A stretch of 64,000 bases of DNA from Arthrobotrys musiformis (taxonomy: Eukaryota; Ascomycota; Orbiliomycetes; Orbiliales; Orbiliaceae): NCBI GenBank assembly GCA_036971715.1, contig JAVHJL010000010.1, positions 1 through 64,000 of the forward strand, written 5' to 3'. The notes under the pieces are model-generated. The model made no database searches. It saw only the letters and a list, made by a program, of their open reading frames with translations, and was not told the DNA's origin. Position 1 is the stretch's first letter. Each line of letters opens with the position of its first letter. The position numbers were made by a program, and so were the translations under genes. This document shows positions 1 to 12,614 of this stretch, in pieces.

Positions 1-249
1 TTAACTATATTATATTAGCATATTAATATATAGCCTACAATAATAATTATTTTATAAATTTTTATCTAAGAAATAGTAAAATTTAAAAAAAAAACATTTA
101 ATCTAAAAATATTAATATAATATAAAAAAAATTAAATTAAAATTTATCTTAAAATCATATTAAGAATATATAGTTTATAAAACTTTAATTATAACCAAAA
201 TTAAATAAATTAATAAAATTAATTTTATAAATAAAAAAAAAATTATTTA

Positions 250-480
250 TATATTTTAAATATTATAAAAAGTTAAAAAACCAATTTAAATATTATAAAA
301 AAAAAACTAAAAAACTAAGTTTAAATATTATAAAAAACTAAAAAATTAAAAGTTTAAATATAATAAAAAATCAAAAAATTAAATTTAAATATATAAAAAA
401 CATTAAAAAATTAAATTCAAATATTATAAAAAAAATTAAAAAACTAAATTTAAATATATAAGAAATTAAAAAATTAATAT
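250..480. repeat. Degenerate AT-rich tandem repeat
   Basis: Roughly seven imperfect units of about 30-38 bp follow each other, each with a TTTAAATATTATAAAAAA-like core followed by an A-rich CTAAAAAATTAAA-like spacer. Unit length and sequence vary, so this is an old, degenerate array. Confidence 0.6.
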
Positions 481-623
481 AAATTCCAAAAAATATTAAT
501 AATTAAAAAAAAAAAGAAAAATAATAAATCAAAAACAAAAAGAAAAATATAAAATAAAATAAGATAAAATAAAATTAATAATAATAAAATAAAATTATTA
601 ATAATAAAATAAAAGTAAAGAAG

Positions 624-627
<4 letters not shown>

Positions 628-660
<33 letters not shown>

Positions 661-753
661 AAATTTTTTATTATCAGCTTTGTAGTTTTTATTATTTTTG
701 AGAAAAAAAAAATAATAATAATAGTAGTGGTAGTAGTAGTGGTGGTAGTAGCA

Positions 754-807
<54 letters not shown>

Positions 808-886
808 GTAATAATAATAACAGTAGTGGTATTATTTTTATTATTATTATTGATATCTATATTTTTTTTTTTTTTTTTTTTTTTTA
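628..886. repeat. Compound microsatellite: poly(A), (AGT/AAT)n, poly(T)
   Basis: A poly(A) run of about 30 bases lies near 628-658. A trinucleotide tract of AGT/GGT/AAT units follows at about 717-829, mostly (AAT)n in its second half. A poly(T) run follows at about 867-885. The poly(A) and poly(T) runs could be relics of retroelement tails, but no element boundary is visible. Confidence 0.8.
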
Positions 887-2370
887 TGTTGGGGGAGTAG
901 TTTTTTGCTTATAATTCAACTTTTTAATATTAATATTTTAATATATTTTTTAATTATATGGTATTTTTGAAATAATACTTTTTTTGTATAATACAGATTT
1001 TTTTTAGCCGTCTAACAAAATAATTGTATTATTATAATCTTATTAACTAGTTTAATTAAATAATTATATAGTTGTGATTTAAATATATAAATATTATAAC
1101 CTTATATTTATTTTAAAAAATTATTATTATTATTAATTATTGTAATCTTTACTATATTGTTGGGAATAGTGGCAAAAATATTATTGTATTTTTATAAAAT
1201 ACAATATATTTTATTATCAATAATAGAAGAAAAATAATATTAAGATAATTGGCTAGGTAATTTATTTATTTAAATTTATAATTATATTAAAAAATAATAT
1301 ATATTTAAAAAAATAAAAATAAAATTATTTTTAATTAAATATTAATTAAAATAACAATAATTACATTTATAAATAAAAAAATATAGTTGGAGAAGGAGTT
1401 AATATTATGACAAAAAACAAAATAATTAAATATTGTTATAATAAAAATGTTAATTTTTTTTTAAATATAAAGAGTATATATAAGAGCCTGCCATTATAAT
1501 AATTAAATTAATATAAAAATATAAAAATATAAAAATTTATATATATAAGAAAAAAAAATAATATAAATAAATAAATATAAGTGATTTAAAAACCTATATA
1601 AAAAAAACCTATATAAAAATTAATTTTATTTTTATTTAAAATATTATACTAAATTAATTATACTATATTAATATTTAAAAAAAAATAATTTAAAAACTTT
1701 ATAAAATAATTTACAAAACAAATTAATATTATAATTAACAATTATTTAATTATTATAATTTTATATTCTATTTTTATATTTTATTTTTATTTTATTATTA
1801 TTTATATTCCATATTTTATTTATATTATATTATTTTATTTTTATTTTTGATATTTTTTAAATTAATTAATAAAAATATTATATATTTATAATAATAAATA
1901 AGTTAATACTTATAATAAATCTATTTTATTTATTTAAAAATATATAAATTTAATTATATATTTTATATAACTTAATAATTACAAATTATAATAACTATAA
2001 TATTATCTAAAATATAATTTTTTTTTAAAAAATAAAATTTAATATTTTTTATAAAAATTAATTAATTGATTAATGATTTTAATTATTTATATTAGATTTA
2101 TTATAATAACAAAAGGTAATTTTTAAAATATTAAATTTAAAATTAATAAAAAAATTAATATTATATAAAAAATAAAAATAAAAATAATAAAAAATAAAAA
2201 ATAAAAAAATAAAACTACTTTAAAAAGTTTATTAAAGGTAAAATTATTTAGGAGGCTAATGATAAACTTTTTAAAAAATTAAAAGAGTTATTTAATAAAT
2301 TTATTAGTTAAGGATTTAATATTAATAATAATAAATTTATTAACTTTTTTTTAATTATTATTAAAATTTT

Positions 2371-2546
2371 TATTATTAAATTTTTACAAATTTTTATTAT
2401 TAATATTAAATTTTTACAAATTTTTATTATTAATATTAAATTTTTACAAATTTTTATTATTAATATTAAATTTTTACAAATTTTATTATTAATATTAAAT
2501 TTTTACAAATTTTTATTATTAATATTAAATTTTTACAAATTTTTAT
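2371..2546. repeat. 30-bp minisatellite, about six copies
   Basis: A 30-bp unit containing ATTAAATTTTTACAAATTTT followed by TATTATTAAT is repeated head to tail about six times with almost no variation; one unit has lost a T. The low divergence contrasts with the heavily mutated surroundings, so the array expanded recently or was homogenised. Confidence 0.85.
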
Positions 2547-4684
2547 ATAAATATAAATATAAATATTTAAATAATATATCAATAACTAATTATTTAGTTA
2601 AATATTTTCCTAAAATCTATAGTAATAAAAAAAATAACCTTATTTTACTTTTTAATTATATTAATTATAAATTTTATAAAATTATATCAAAAAAAACTTT
2701 ATTTAATTATTAAATAAAATAAGATAAATTATAATTAATAAAAAAACTAAATTTATAATTTATAATAAAGTTATAATTATTATTAAATTTATTATTTCTA
2801 TCAATTCTTTTTTAATTAATTAATAAAATAAAATATATTTATTTATTTATTTTCAACAATTTAAATTTTTCGAAATTTACCTCTATTATATTAAAATAAA
2901 CTAAAACTTTTATTAGAACGAAACCAATTAATAAAACTAGTAATAACTCTAAATTTAAATTAAAAAAAAACAAAACATTAAAAATAAAATTATTAAATAT
3001 TAAAATAAAAAAAAAGCTTAAAAAAAATATTAAATTTAAATTCAAATTCAAATATAAAGAATACAAATAATAGTATTAATTAAAATTTTAAAATATTAAC
3101 TAATTAATAATATAAAAAATTTCCCAAAAAGATTACTATAATTTAAAAAAAGAATAAAAAAATAAAAAAATAAAAATAATATTTAAAAATATAACTACTT
3201 AAAAACTTTAACTAATAATATTAAAAAAAATATTAGGTAATTTATTTTGTAATTTTTAATATACTTATATTTTAATTAAAAATATAATAATTATAAATAT
3301 TACTTATATTACTTATTATATTTTTAAAAATCTAATAGAGTTATTAGAAGTTTATAAACATTAATTAATTTTCAATTAATAAATTTAAATAAAATTAAAG
3401 ATTATTACTTTTTTAAATCAATTATAAATTTCTTATTTTTTAAATAATATTAAATTTAAAAATTATATTTATTTTATTAATATATGCTATTTTATTTATA
3501 TTAAATATAAAATAATTAAATTTAAAAACTATAAAAAATTAATTATTTATTTAATATTTTATAAAATTATGTTTTTTTTTATTATTATTTTTAATAATAA
3601 ATTTAAAATTTAAAATTAATTATATTTTACTATTATAAATATTTATATTTAATTCGCAGGATTATTTTATTATGAATATTAATCAATTTATTATTATTAC
3701 TTTTTGTTATTAAATTATATAGATATATTTTTAGATTAGTAATATAATTACTTAAAACTAATAACAAAAAATCTAATAATATAAATAATATTTAGAATAA
3801 TATAATATTTTTACTTTTAAAAAAAAAAATATTATTTAAAAATAAATTTATAATTAATAAAATTCTTATCTTCTTATTTAATTTTACTAAATATAAAAAT
3901 ATAATATAGTAAAATTTTAATATTAAAATAATTTATTATATTACTAATTATTTTTATTATAATTATTTAATTAATTATAATTAGCATTTTAATTTTAATA
4001 TCAATTATAATTTCATACTTAATAATCAATATTATATTAAATAAAAAAGATTAAAAAAATTAACTAAATAATTATTTCTTAAAATAAGAAATCTTTAACT
4101 ATAGTTTATTAAATTATAATATAATAAGTTTTTATAAATTAAAAATTAATATTATTTTAATTTTTATTAGTAATATATATAAAATATATTATATATACTA
4201 CCAAAATTTATAAACTAATATATAAAATACTTATTATTTTATTATTAAAAATTACTTATACTAAATTTAAAAAGTTATTTCATAATTTTTCAACTAACTT
4301 AAATTAATTTAAAATAAACTATTTAATTAATTATTATAAATTATGGATATATATTAATTATAAAAAAGTAATATTAATTATATCTTTTGTGTTGTATGTG
4401 ATTTTGTAGTAAAAGAATATATTAAAAACTAATTATGAATGGTTGGAGGAAGCTTTCAATAAAAAAAATAAAAGCTAATAATTGGGATATAATAAATTTT
4501 ATTATTTAAATTTATAATTATTTAATTATTTTAATTTATAATTATTTTTAAAAGAAGATGTTAATGGATTGAAATTAACAAAATAATTTTAAATAAAATA
4601 TAATAAATATTAGGGTTATTTTGATAAAATATCTATATAAATTTTAGTTATTTTATTTACTAATTAATTATAATTATATACTAA

Positions 4685-6030
4685 AATATCTACCCAAGGA
4701 TTTAGAGGCAGAAAACCACAAAAATAAAAAAGAAGTTGAACTAAATTCTAGGGAAAACTTACTTATTTATACAGACAGTTCTATGCTGGAAATAAAAAAT
4801 AAAAATAAAAAAAAGAATAATAAAAATAAAAAAGAAAAATCCTTAAGAACTGGAATTTATAGAAAAATAGATAATAAATCTATTTTCGAAATTTATTTTA
4901 GTTTAGGAAAAAGTATAAAAGTATATAATACAAAATTAATTACTTTAAGGAAAAAATTCAAAAAATCCTTTAAAATAATTAATAAAAATAAAAAAATAAA
5001 AAATATTTATTTCTTCACCAACAACCAAACTGCAATAAAAAGATTACAAAACCTAAATTTAAAACCTGATCAGGAAATAACTTCAGAAATTTAAAATATG
5101 GCAAATAAATTAAATTCTAAAAATATTAATATATTTATAAAATAAATCCCAGGTTACTCTGAAATTATTAGAAATGAAAAGGTAGATTACTTAGCCAAAA
5201 AAGTTGCAAAAATAAAAAAGAAAAGCCTATTTAAATCCTTCACCTATTTAAAAAGAAAAATTAAAGAAAAGGACTTACTAAAATAAAAAGAAAAATACAA
5301 AAAACAAAAAAACAGGCTAAATTATATTAATAGACCAAAGTTAAAAAGAAATAAAATATTTACTAAATTTAGTAATAATTTTATTTCTTCTTTAACTCAA
5401 CTGAGGACTAGGTATGGGTACTTTAACAATTATTTATATAAAATTCTAAATTCTGGAATTTTAAATAAAAACTATATATGTAGAAATAAACCTCAAACAC
5501 TTAATTATGGAATGTAAAATCTATAATAAAAAAAGAAAAATGTTAAAAAGGAAACTCAAAAAAACTAATAAATAATTAGATTATTACTTTTTATTATTTA
5601 ATAATGAAGGTATGATCTTTTTGGAAGAGTTTCTAAATAAAACAAATATTGCAAAAAAAAAAATGTAATAAAAATCCTAAAAATGATTATTTTATAGGAT
5701 GGAGAAATCTAAAAGTTTAAAAAAATGAAAAGGTTCCAAAAATAAGATATATTATTTTAATATTATATTAAAGTGGATGGGTAAGAATAATAGATATATG
5801 ATATTATTCTTTTAATAGAAAAAAAGAAAAAAGAGATAAAAAGGGTTAGAAGAAACTTCAAAAAATAAAAAACAAAAATAAAAATAAAAATAAAAAACAA
5901 AAATAAAAAATAATTTTATGTAGTTTTCATTTTTAATGAGGAGCAAAAATCATGTATTTTAATTTCTTTTCCTTCATTCCGCCATAACCGAAAGGTTGCA
6001 TGCGTGTATGATAAATAATAATAATAATAT
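4685..6030 (+). pseudogene. LINE copy 1, 5'-truncated, RIP-mutated (RNase H to tail)
   Basis: This is a 5'-truncated copy of the LINE, aligning from about position 32930 of the intact copy to its 3' end. It covers the RNase H domain, the C-terminal CCHC region, the 3' UTR and the terminal ATAAT repeat. The longest open stretch is 4783-5094. The RNase H active-site motif TDGS is changed to TDSS by a G-to-A change, and many Trp codons are now stops. Nearly all differences from the intact copy are G-to-A on this strand, while C residues are kept. The last 50 bp before the tail are almost unchanged. The left edge is set to within a few bases. It lies within or against a minus-strand Gypsy-B copy on its right. 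Confidence 0.9.
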
Positions 6031-8202
6031 TATTATATTTTTTATGCTATAATTTTTTTAAATTTAAAAATTTAATAATATTAATAATATCACTATTAAT
6101 AATTTTTTTATAATATTGGATTTTTATTTTAAATCAAATTATTTTTTTAATTAATTTTTTTATCCCATTAAAATATTTTATAAATTCAAAAAATTTTTTA
6201 AAATAAAATAAAAAATCATTTGTAATTACAAACTTATAACTTATATATATTCCTATATTATTATTATTTAAATATACAAAAATTTTAAGAAAATTTTAAC
6301 AATAAAAATATAAAATAATAAAAATCTTAATATATAATTTAGATAATATTTTATTATTTTTAAAATTTAAACAAAATATTAATTCTAAAATACAAAAAAA
6401 ATTTTGAAAATTTTTCAAAATTTTTTAAATATTTAAAATAATAATAAGTTTTTTATTTTATTATATATTATATTTTATAATTAAGCAATATTTTTTTCTA
6501 ATTTTTTTTTAATATTTTTTTTAATAATATTTTATAATAAATATTATTTTATTTTAGATTTTTTTTATAAATTAAATCATAAATATTCTGATTTTTTATT
6601 ATACAAAAGTTATATAAAATTTGTTAATTAAAACTTCCTTAAAATCTTTTATTTAAATAATTATTAATATAATAATTACTTTCTTTACAATATAAATATA
6701 ATTTTTAGATTTATTATTATTATTTTTTTTTAAATTAATTATTTTTTAATATTATTAGTAAATTAATTTATAAATCTAGATTCAAAATAACTATTTTCTC
6801 ATATTTATAATATTAAATTATTAAACTTTATTATTATTTTAAATACGAAAGTAATAGTAATATTTTTTTTTAAAATTTAATATTTATAAGATTTTAAAAT
6901 TTCTTCTTTATATCCAAAGTATACCAATTGTTATCAAAATTTTAATAAAAAAATATGAATTTGTTAAATTTTAAAAATAATATATTTTTAATTATTAAAA
7001 ATTTTTTAATTTCATTATCCAAACTATTTTATAAATATACAATTTAAACTATATTATTATAATTAAGTTTTTTTATAAATCATCTAAATTTTATAAAATA
7101 TATAAAAAAAAGTTTATTAATTTATTTAAAATTTTATAATTCTTTTTTTACAATATTAGTTAAATTAAAATTATCAAAAGCTTTTTCAAACTAAATAAAT
7201 AAATTTAATATAAATAATCCATAACCATTTCTTTTTATTAAAATTATGTTTATTGAATATAAATTTAATAAGATTTCTTTTCAATAAATTAATAATATAA
7301 AAAATTTTAATTATAAAAATATTAAATTTATTTTATTTTCTTTTATACTTATTCTTTAATTATATTAAGAAGTTTTTTAGTTTATAAGAATTTATATTAT
7401 TAAAGCTATTAAAATCTAAAAACTTAATTTTATTAAAAATTAATAATAATATAAATATCATTATATTTTTTTTAAAATATTTAAAAATAACTATAATAGC
7501 TATAATCTATTTTTTAGTAAATTCAAAAAATATAATATTTAAGTTAGATATTTAAATATTAGATTAATAGGTTGCAAAATAATAAAATATAAAAAATTAT
7601 ATAAAAACTAATTAAAATATCAAAATAATATATAAATATTACAAAATAAAAATAATATACTAATATAAATATAAATTAATATTTAAATTATTATTTAATT
7701 TTTAAATATATGATAGTGAATATAATAGTTTAAATAAATAATTTAATAAAAAAATAATAAAATAAACTAAATAAAAAATATATTTATAAAATAAACATTC
7801 AAAAATATAATATTAAATTAAATAAAATATAAAATTATAAACTAAATATTTAAATATAAAATATTAAATTAAATAAAAAATAAATTTAAATTAAATATTT
7901 AAACATATAAAATATTAGATTAAACATAAATTAATTTTTAATAAATTAAAAATTTATATAAAACATAAATTTAAATAAATTTACTACCACATATACTAAA
8001 ATAATATTATTAATATTATTTTCTAAATTCTAAAATCTAAATTTAAATATTTTTTTATTTTAAATTTATAAATTACATTATCTTATATAATTTTTTTTTT
8101 ATTTACAATATTATCTAAATATTTCCTATGATCATTTTGAAGACTCCTCCAACCGCCTAGATTTTTATTTAAAATTCTTTCTATTAAACATACTTTATTA
8201 CA
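6031..8202 (-). mobile_element. Gypsy-B copy (minus), 5' LTR plus gag/PR part, RIP-mutated
   Basis: Read on the minus strand, this aligns collinearly with 16449 to about 18620 of the better-preserved Gypsy-B copy. It covers the 5' LTR (8202 down to 7588), the leader, the gag region with its zinc-knuckle segment (about 6560-6700), and the protease segment (about 6100-6500). It stops where LINE copy 1 begins. I could not find its pol continuation to the left, so the rest is deleted or unrecognisable. Mutations are C-to-T and G-to-A throughout and no reading frame survives. Confidence 0.85.
7588..8202 (-). repeat. Gypsy-B 5' LTR (minus), 615 bp
   Basis: On the minus strand the LTR begins TGTAATAAAGTATG and ends TTTTTTATA, matching the two LTRs at 16449 and 22340 in length (615 bp) and order. 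The first 100 bp, including the GGCGGTTGGAGGAG segment, keep G and C, while the rest is almost pure AT. Confidence 0.85.
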
Positions 8203-10305
8203 ATAATCTAGAATTCATTTTATAAATATATTAATATTTTTAAAATTTAATTTATTTATTATATTTTAAATTTCTAAAATTATTTTTTAATTAGATTTTA
8301 AATTTAAATTTTATAATCTTTTTATTATAATTTAATTATTAATAAAAAAATAAATATTCTTTATTTTTTTATTTTTATTAATTATTTTAAAAATATTTTA
8401 AAAATTTTTTTTTAAAGCAATTAATTCTATATTATATATCTCCATATTTTTTTCTAAATTAAAATAAATTTTGAAAATAGATTTATTATTTATTTCTTTA
8501 TAAATTCTAGTTTTTAAAGATTTTTTTTTTATTTTTATTTTTATTTTTATTATTTTTTTTATTTTTATTTTTTATTTTTAGTATAAAATTATTTATATAC
8601 ATAAATAAGTTTTTTTTTAAAATTTAATTTAATTTTTTTTTTATTTTTATAATTTTTTATTTCTAAATTCTTAAATATATTATTTATAAAAAATTTAATT
8701 TTATTTTCAATTTATAATAAATTGAATTTTATATTTAATTCCTTAATTTTTATATATAAATTTATCAAGAAATTAATTTTTAATAATATTTTATCTAATA
8801 TAGAAACATATTCTTCTTATTCCTTTTTTTTATTTTTATTTTGTTTTAAATAAAATTTTAATTCTATTTCCTTTCTTTCAAAATTAAATTCTAGTAAAAA
8901 TGATTTTAAAAATCTCTTTTTTATTAAATAATTTTTATTAAAAAAGAAGAATCTTAAAATATACTTTTTTATATTCTATTTAATTTTATTTCTAATAATA
9001 AAACAAAAACCTTAATTTCTAATATATTTATTAAAATTACTTTAAAGTTTTCTATTATTTTTTTTAATATTTTATTTTAAATTAATTTAAACTTTTTTAA
9101 AATATTTTATTATTTTTAGTTTTTTTACTATATTTCAAACCCATAATCAGAAATAAAATAAATATAATTTTTATATAATTATATTAAAACTTTAATCTTA
9201 AATTCCTTTTCTAAATTAACAAATATTTTAATAAAATTTAAAATTTTATTTACTACACTTATTTTTATTTTAATATAATTTTCAAAATTTAATTTTATAT
9301 TAAAATATATATCTATTTTATATTATTAATAATTTTATGTTTATATTATTTAATAGCTCAATATTTAATTCCCCAAATTTATTTATTTTTTTAAATTTTT
9401 TTTAAAATAAATTAATTTTAATTTTATATTATTAAAAACTACTACATTATTTATAATCTAATTAAAGACTATTTTTATAATTTCTTCTAATTCATATATA
9501 TTTATTTCTATTTTTTTATTAATTACAATTAATACTAAATCATCTATATAAGATGATTTAATAATAAAAAGTATTTTTTGCTTTAATAAATTAAATAATA
9601 ATATTAAATATAATAAAAAAAATATTAAAAATATTAAAAAACCTTATAGTATTTTAGTTTTAATTAGTTTTAATTTTTTATTTGTTTATTAAAAGTTAAT
9701 TTAATTAATCTTTTAAATATAAAATTATTAATTTATTAAATTAATTATTTAAGAAAATTCATATTTTTTAAAATATTAATTAATTTTTTTTAAAAAACAT
9801 TATCAAAAGCCTTTTTAATATCTAAAAATAAAACAAAAATTTTTAATTTTTTAAATTAATTATTTTTATATCATAAACTAAAGATAAAGTTACATTAATT
9901 ACAAATCTTTATTTTTTATTTTTAATTTATTTTAACTTTAGAATTTTATTAATTTTTAATAAAAAATTATTTTTTTACTATTATTTTTTTAATATTTTTT
10001 TTTTAAATAATTTAAAAAATTAATGATTTTATAAACTTTTAGAATATTATAATTTAATTTATTTAATTTAAATAAAATTACTTTAATTACTTCTTTAAAA
10101 CATATTAGTATCTATAATTTAATAATTATTTAAATAAATTATTAAATCTTTCTAATATAATTTCATAAATTTTTTAAATATAAAAAATTAATTTTATTTA
10201 GTCTTAGTACTTTTTTAAAATTAGATTAAAAAAATAATTTTTTTAATTTCATTATTTTTTATTTTTTTTTATTTAATTAATTTTTTATTAATTATTATTT
10301 CTACT
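8203..10305 (-). pseudogene. LINE copy 2 (minus), truncated at both ends, RIP-mutated
   Basis: Reverse-complement alignment to the intact LINE runs from the middle of ORF2, just before the RT domain (about position 31290), to within RNase H (about position 33370). The 5' truncation lies near 10305, where Gypsy-A sequence starts. The 3' side is cut by the Gypsy-B LTR at 8202, and no remainder was found further left. Both G-to-A and C-to-T changes are dense and no open frame is left. Confidence 0.8.
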
Positions 10306-12607
10306 AATAACAGTAGATTTATTAAAAACCCAATAATAAATTACTTAAATAAATTAACTCTATTTACAACTATTTCCAAAAATTTAATAAACTTATAATC
10401 TTAACTAAAATAAATCCAATTTATACTATAAAACCTAAAAAAAAATCAAAATAGAATTCTAATAATATATTTACATTTATAAAAAAAAACATTAAAATAA
10501 AAAATTATTAATTATAATTTATATAAAAATATAATAAATTAACAATATTAATTTTAAAACCTATACCAACCAATCCTTTTATATATAAAAAAAGAAAATA
10601 TAAATATAATAATAACAATAGTTATAATAAGAAATCTAACACTAGTAGTTAAAAAAAAAATAATAATAATATAATAATAATAATTAAAATTTATAATCTA
10701 ACCCCTATAGATCTAAATACTATTTAATATAAATATAAATATAATCTTTTTTTAAAAGATCCAAAATCTAATAATTTTTTTATTAAAATTATAATAAATC
10801 TAAATATTTCTTTTAAAAATATTAAAAAAAAATATATATATAACATAATTTTTATAATACTATTTAAGGTTTTTTTTAACAAATAAAGTTTTTATTAAAT
10901 TTAATATAACATATTAATTTATTATTACTAATTTTAAAAAAATTTAATAATAACTTCTTAAACAATTTTATAAAGTTATATTACAAATTTTTTTAAATAT
11001 TTATATAAACATTTTAAAATTAATTATTTTTATAAATAATAATAATAAAGAAGTATCTCCCATCTCTTATATACTTAATATTTGAAAATACTATTAGTTA
11101 TAGTAAAATCCAATTTTTAAAACCCATATCAAATATAAATAATAAAAAAATAAATAATTAATCTAATATTATGAATATAAAAAAAAAATAATACTAAAAA
11201 ATAATTCCAAAAAATCTAAAGCTTTAAAACATTTTTATATATTTTAAAATTATAAACTACTAATTTTTATTTACTCAAAAAACCAAAAACAATTATTTTT
11301 ATTTTCTCTTTTTTCTTTAATTAAGATAATAATAAATATTTTATATTTATAATATAGATTGAAAAAATTAATAATATTATATTTCTTAAAAAAAAATAAA
11401 AATAATATATAAATTATTAATAATTTATAAATAATTAATATAAATATTATACTAAAACTTATAATTAAATAAATATTTGATATTTTAATTATTATTATAT
11501 ATTTATTTTTAGTTGTGTAAAATATAATCTTACTAAATTACATTTTTTATTGAGAAAATTTTTATTATATAAATACTAATTTATACCAAGAAATATTTAT
11601 TAATTACTAAAAATAATATCATATTTAAATATACAACCCTAATATTTTTAGTAATAATAATGATAATAAATTATTTTATTTATTTTTAATTATTACTATA
11701 ATTATTAGTATTACTAATAATTATGTAAATTAAAAATTGTTAAATTTTTATTATATAATTAAATTCTTAATTTATATTAATTATATTATTAAAATTAATA
11801 TAAAAATATTTAATATATTATTATTGTTATATTAATTTTACTTTATACAATTTTATTATATAAAATATTTATTTTGATTTAAATTTAATACCTAAATTCA
11901 ATTTAAAACTTATTAAAATTAATACTTTAATAATGATTTTAATCTATATTAATATTGTTAATAATATTATAATTTTAAAATAAAAAGATTAGATATTTAT
12001 AAAAATTTTAAAAATCTTATTAATTATAAATATTAATATAATAATAAAAATCTTAAATATAAATTTTATAAAAATAATATTATTAATATTTTTTATAATA
12101 ATTTCAACCTATGCAAAAAATATATTTACAAATAGATACTAAAAATAAAAACACTTTTACTATCTTAACTTAATCATAAAAAAAGATTTCAAAATCAATA
12201 TAATAAAAAATCCTAATAAATTTAGAAAAAAATAATAATAATATGCCATCTATAACCATATCTTTTTTTTTATAAAAAAAACATAAAATATATTATAATT
12301 TATAATATTTCATTTATTATATTATAAATTTTAGAAATTTTTACTTTAATTATTTTTCTTTAAAAAATAAGATAAATTCTAATTCCAAAATAATAAAAAA
12401 ATTTTAAACAAAAAAATAAATATGAACAAATAAATAAATATTTTTTTTAAATTTATCAAAAATTTAAATTAGGAATCTTTTAAAAATTAATATTTTTTTA
12501 AACAATGTAATATTTATATTATAAAAATAAGATTTATATTTTTTAAAATTTTATAAATCCAATTTTTTAAATAATATTTTATTTTGTTTACATATATTAA
12601 CAGATTT
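10306..12607 (+). mobile_element. Gypsy-A copy A, segment 1 (gag to protease/early pol)
   Basis: This segment aligns collinearly with Gypsy-A copy C from about 47405 to 49715. It includes the gag C-terminal region with its zinc-knuckle area. Copy A resumes at 24841 and again after 34299, so two LINE insertions split it. The 5' LTR and leader are missing; LINE copy 2 lies at the left edge. Mutation is heavy with no open frames. Confidence 0.8.
12595..12607. repeat. Target-site duplication of LINE copy 3 (left)
   Basis: TATTAACAGATTT is repeated at 24839-24851, directly after the LINE tail. Seven extra bases (AATTATT) separate this copy from the LINE 5' end. Confidence 0.8.
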
Positions 12608-12614
12608 AATTATT

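Larger units (their letters stand above)
1..4684. other. AT-rich unassigned DNA with simple repeats
   Basis: This stretch is very AT-rich and full of stops in all frames. It holds tandem and simple repeats, listed separately. I could not align it to the LINE, Gypsy-A, Gypsy-B or SINE copies elsewhere in the window. A short patch around 4390-4500 keeps slightly more G and translates in one frame to a fragment including EWLEEAF. That loosely recalls the WFEEAF stretch of the Gypsy-B gag but is too short to call. The most likely origin is other heavily mutated mobile elements, which is inference. No gene is supported. Confidence 0.6.

Noticed and set aside
2371..2546. CRISPR-like array
   Set aside because: The units are contiguous with no unique spacers and the setting is eukaryotic; it is a simple minisatellite.
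2839..3066. 75-codon minus-strand open frame
   Set aside because: The product is almost only Leu, Phe, Ile and Asn, as expected by chance in AT-rich DNA; no motif or relative is seen.
1..4684. Minus-strand continuation of the Gypsy-B copy at 6031-8202
   Set aside because: Expected RT and integrase segments could not be aligned at the predicted distances, so no claim is made.
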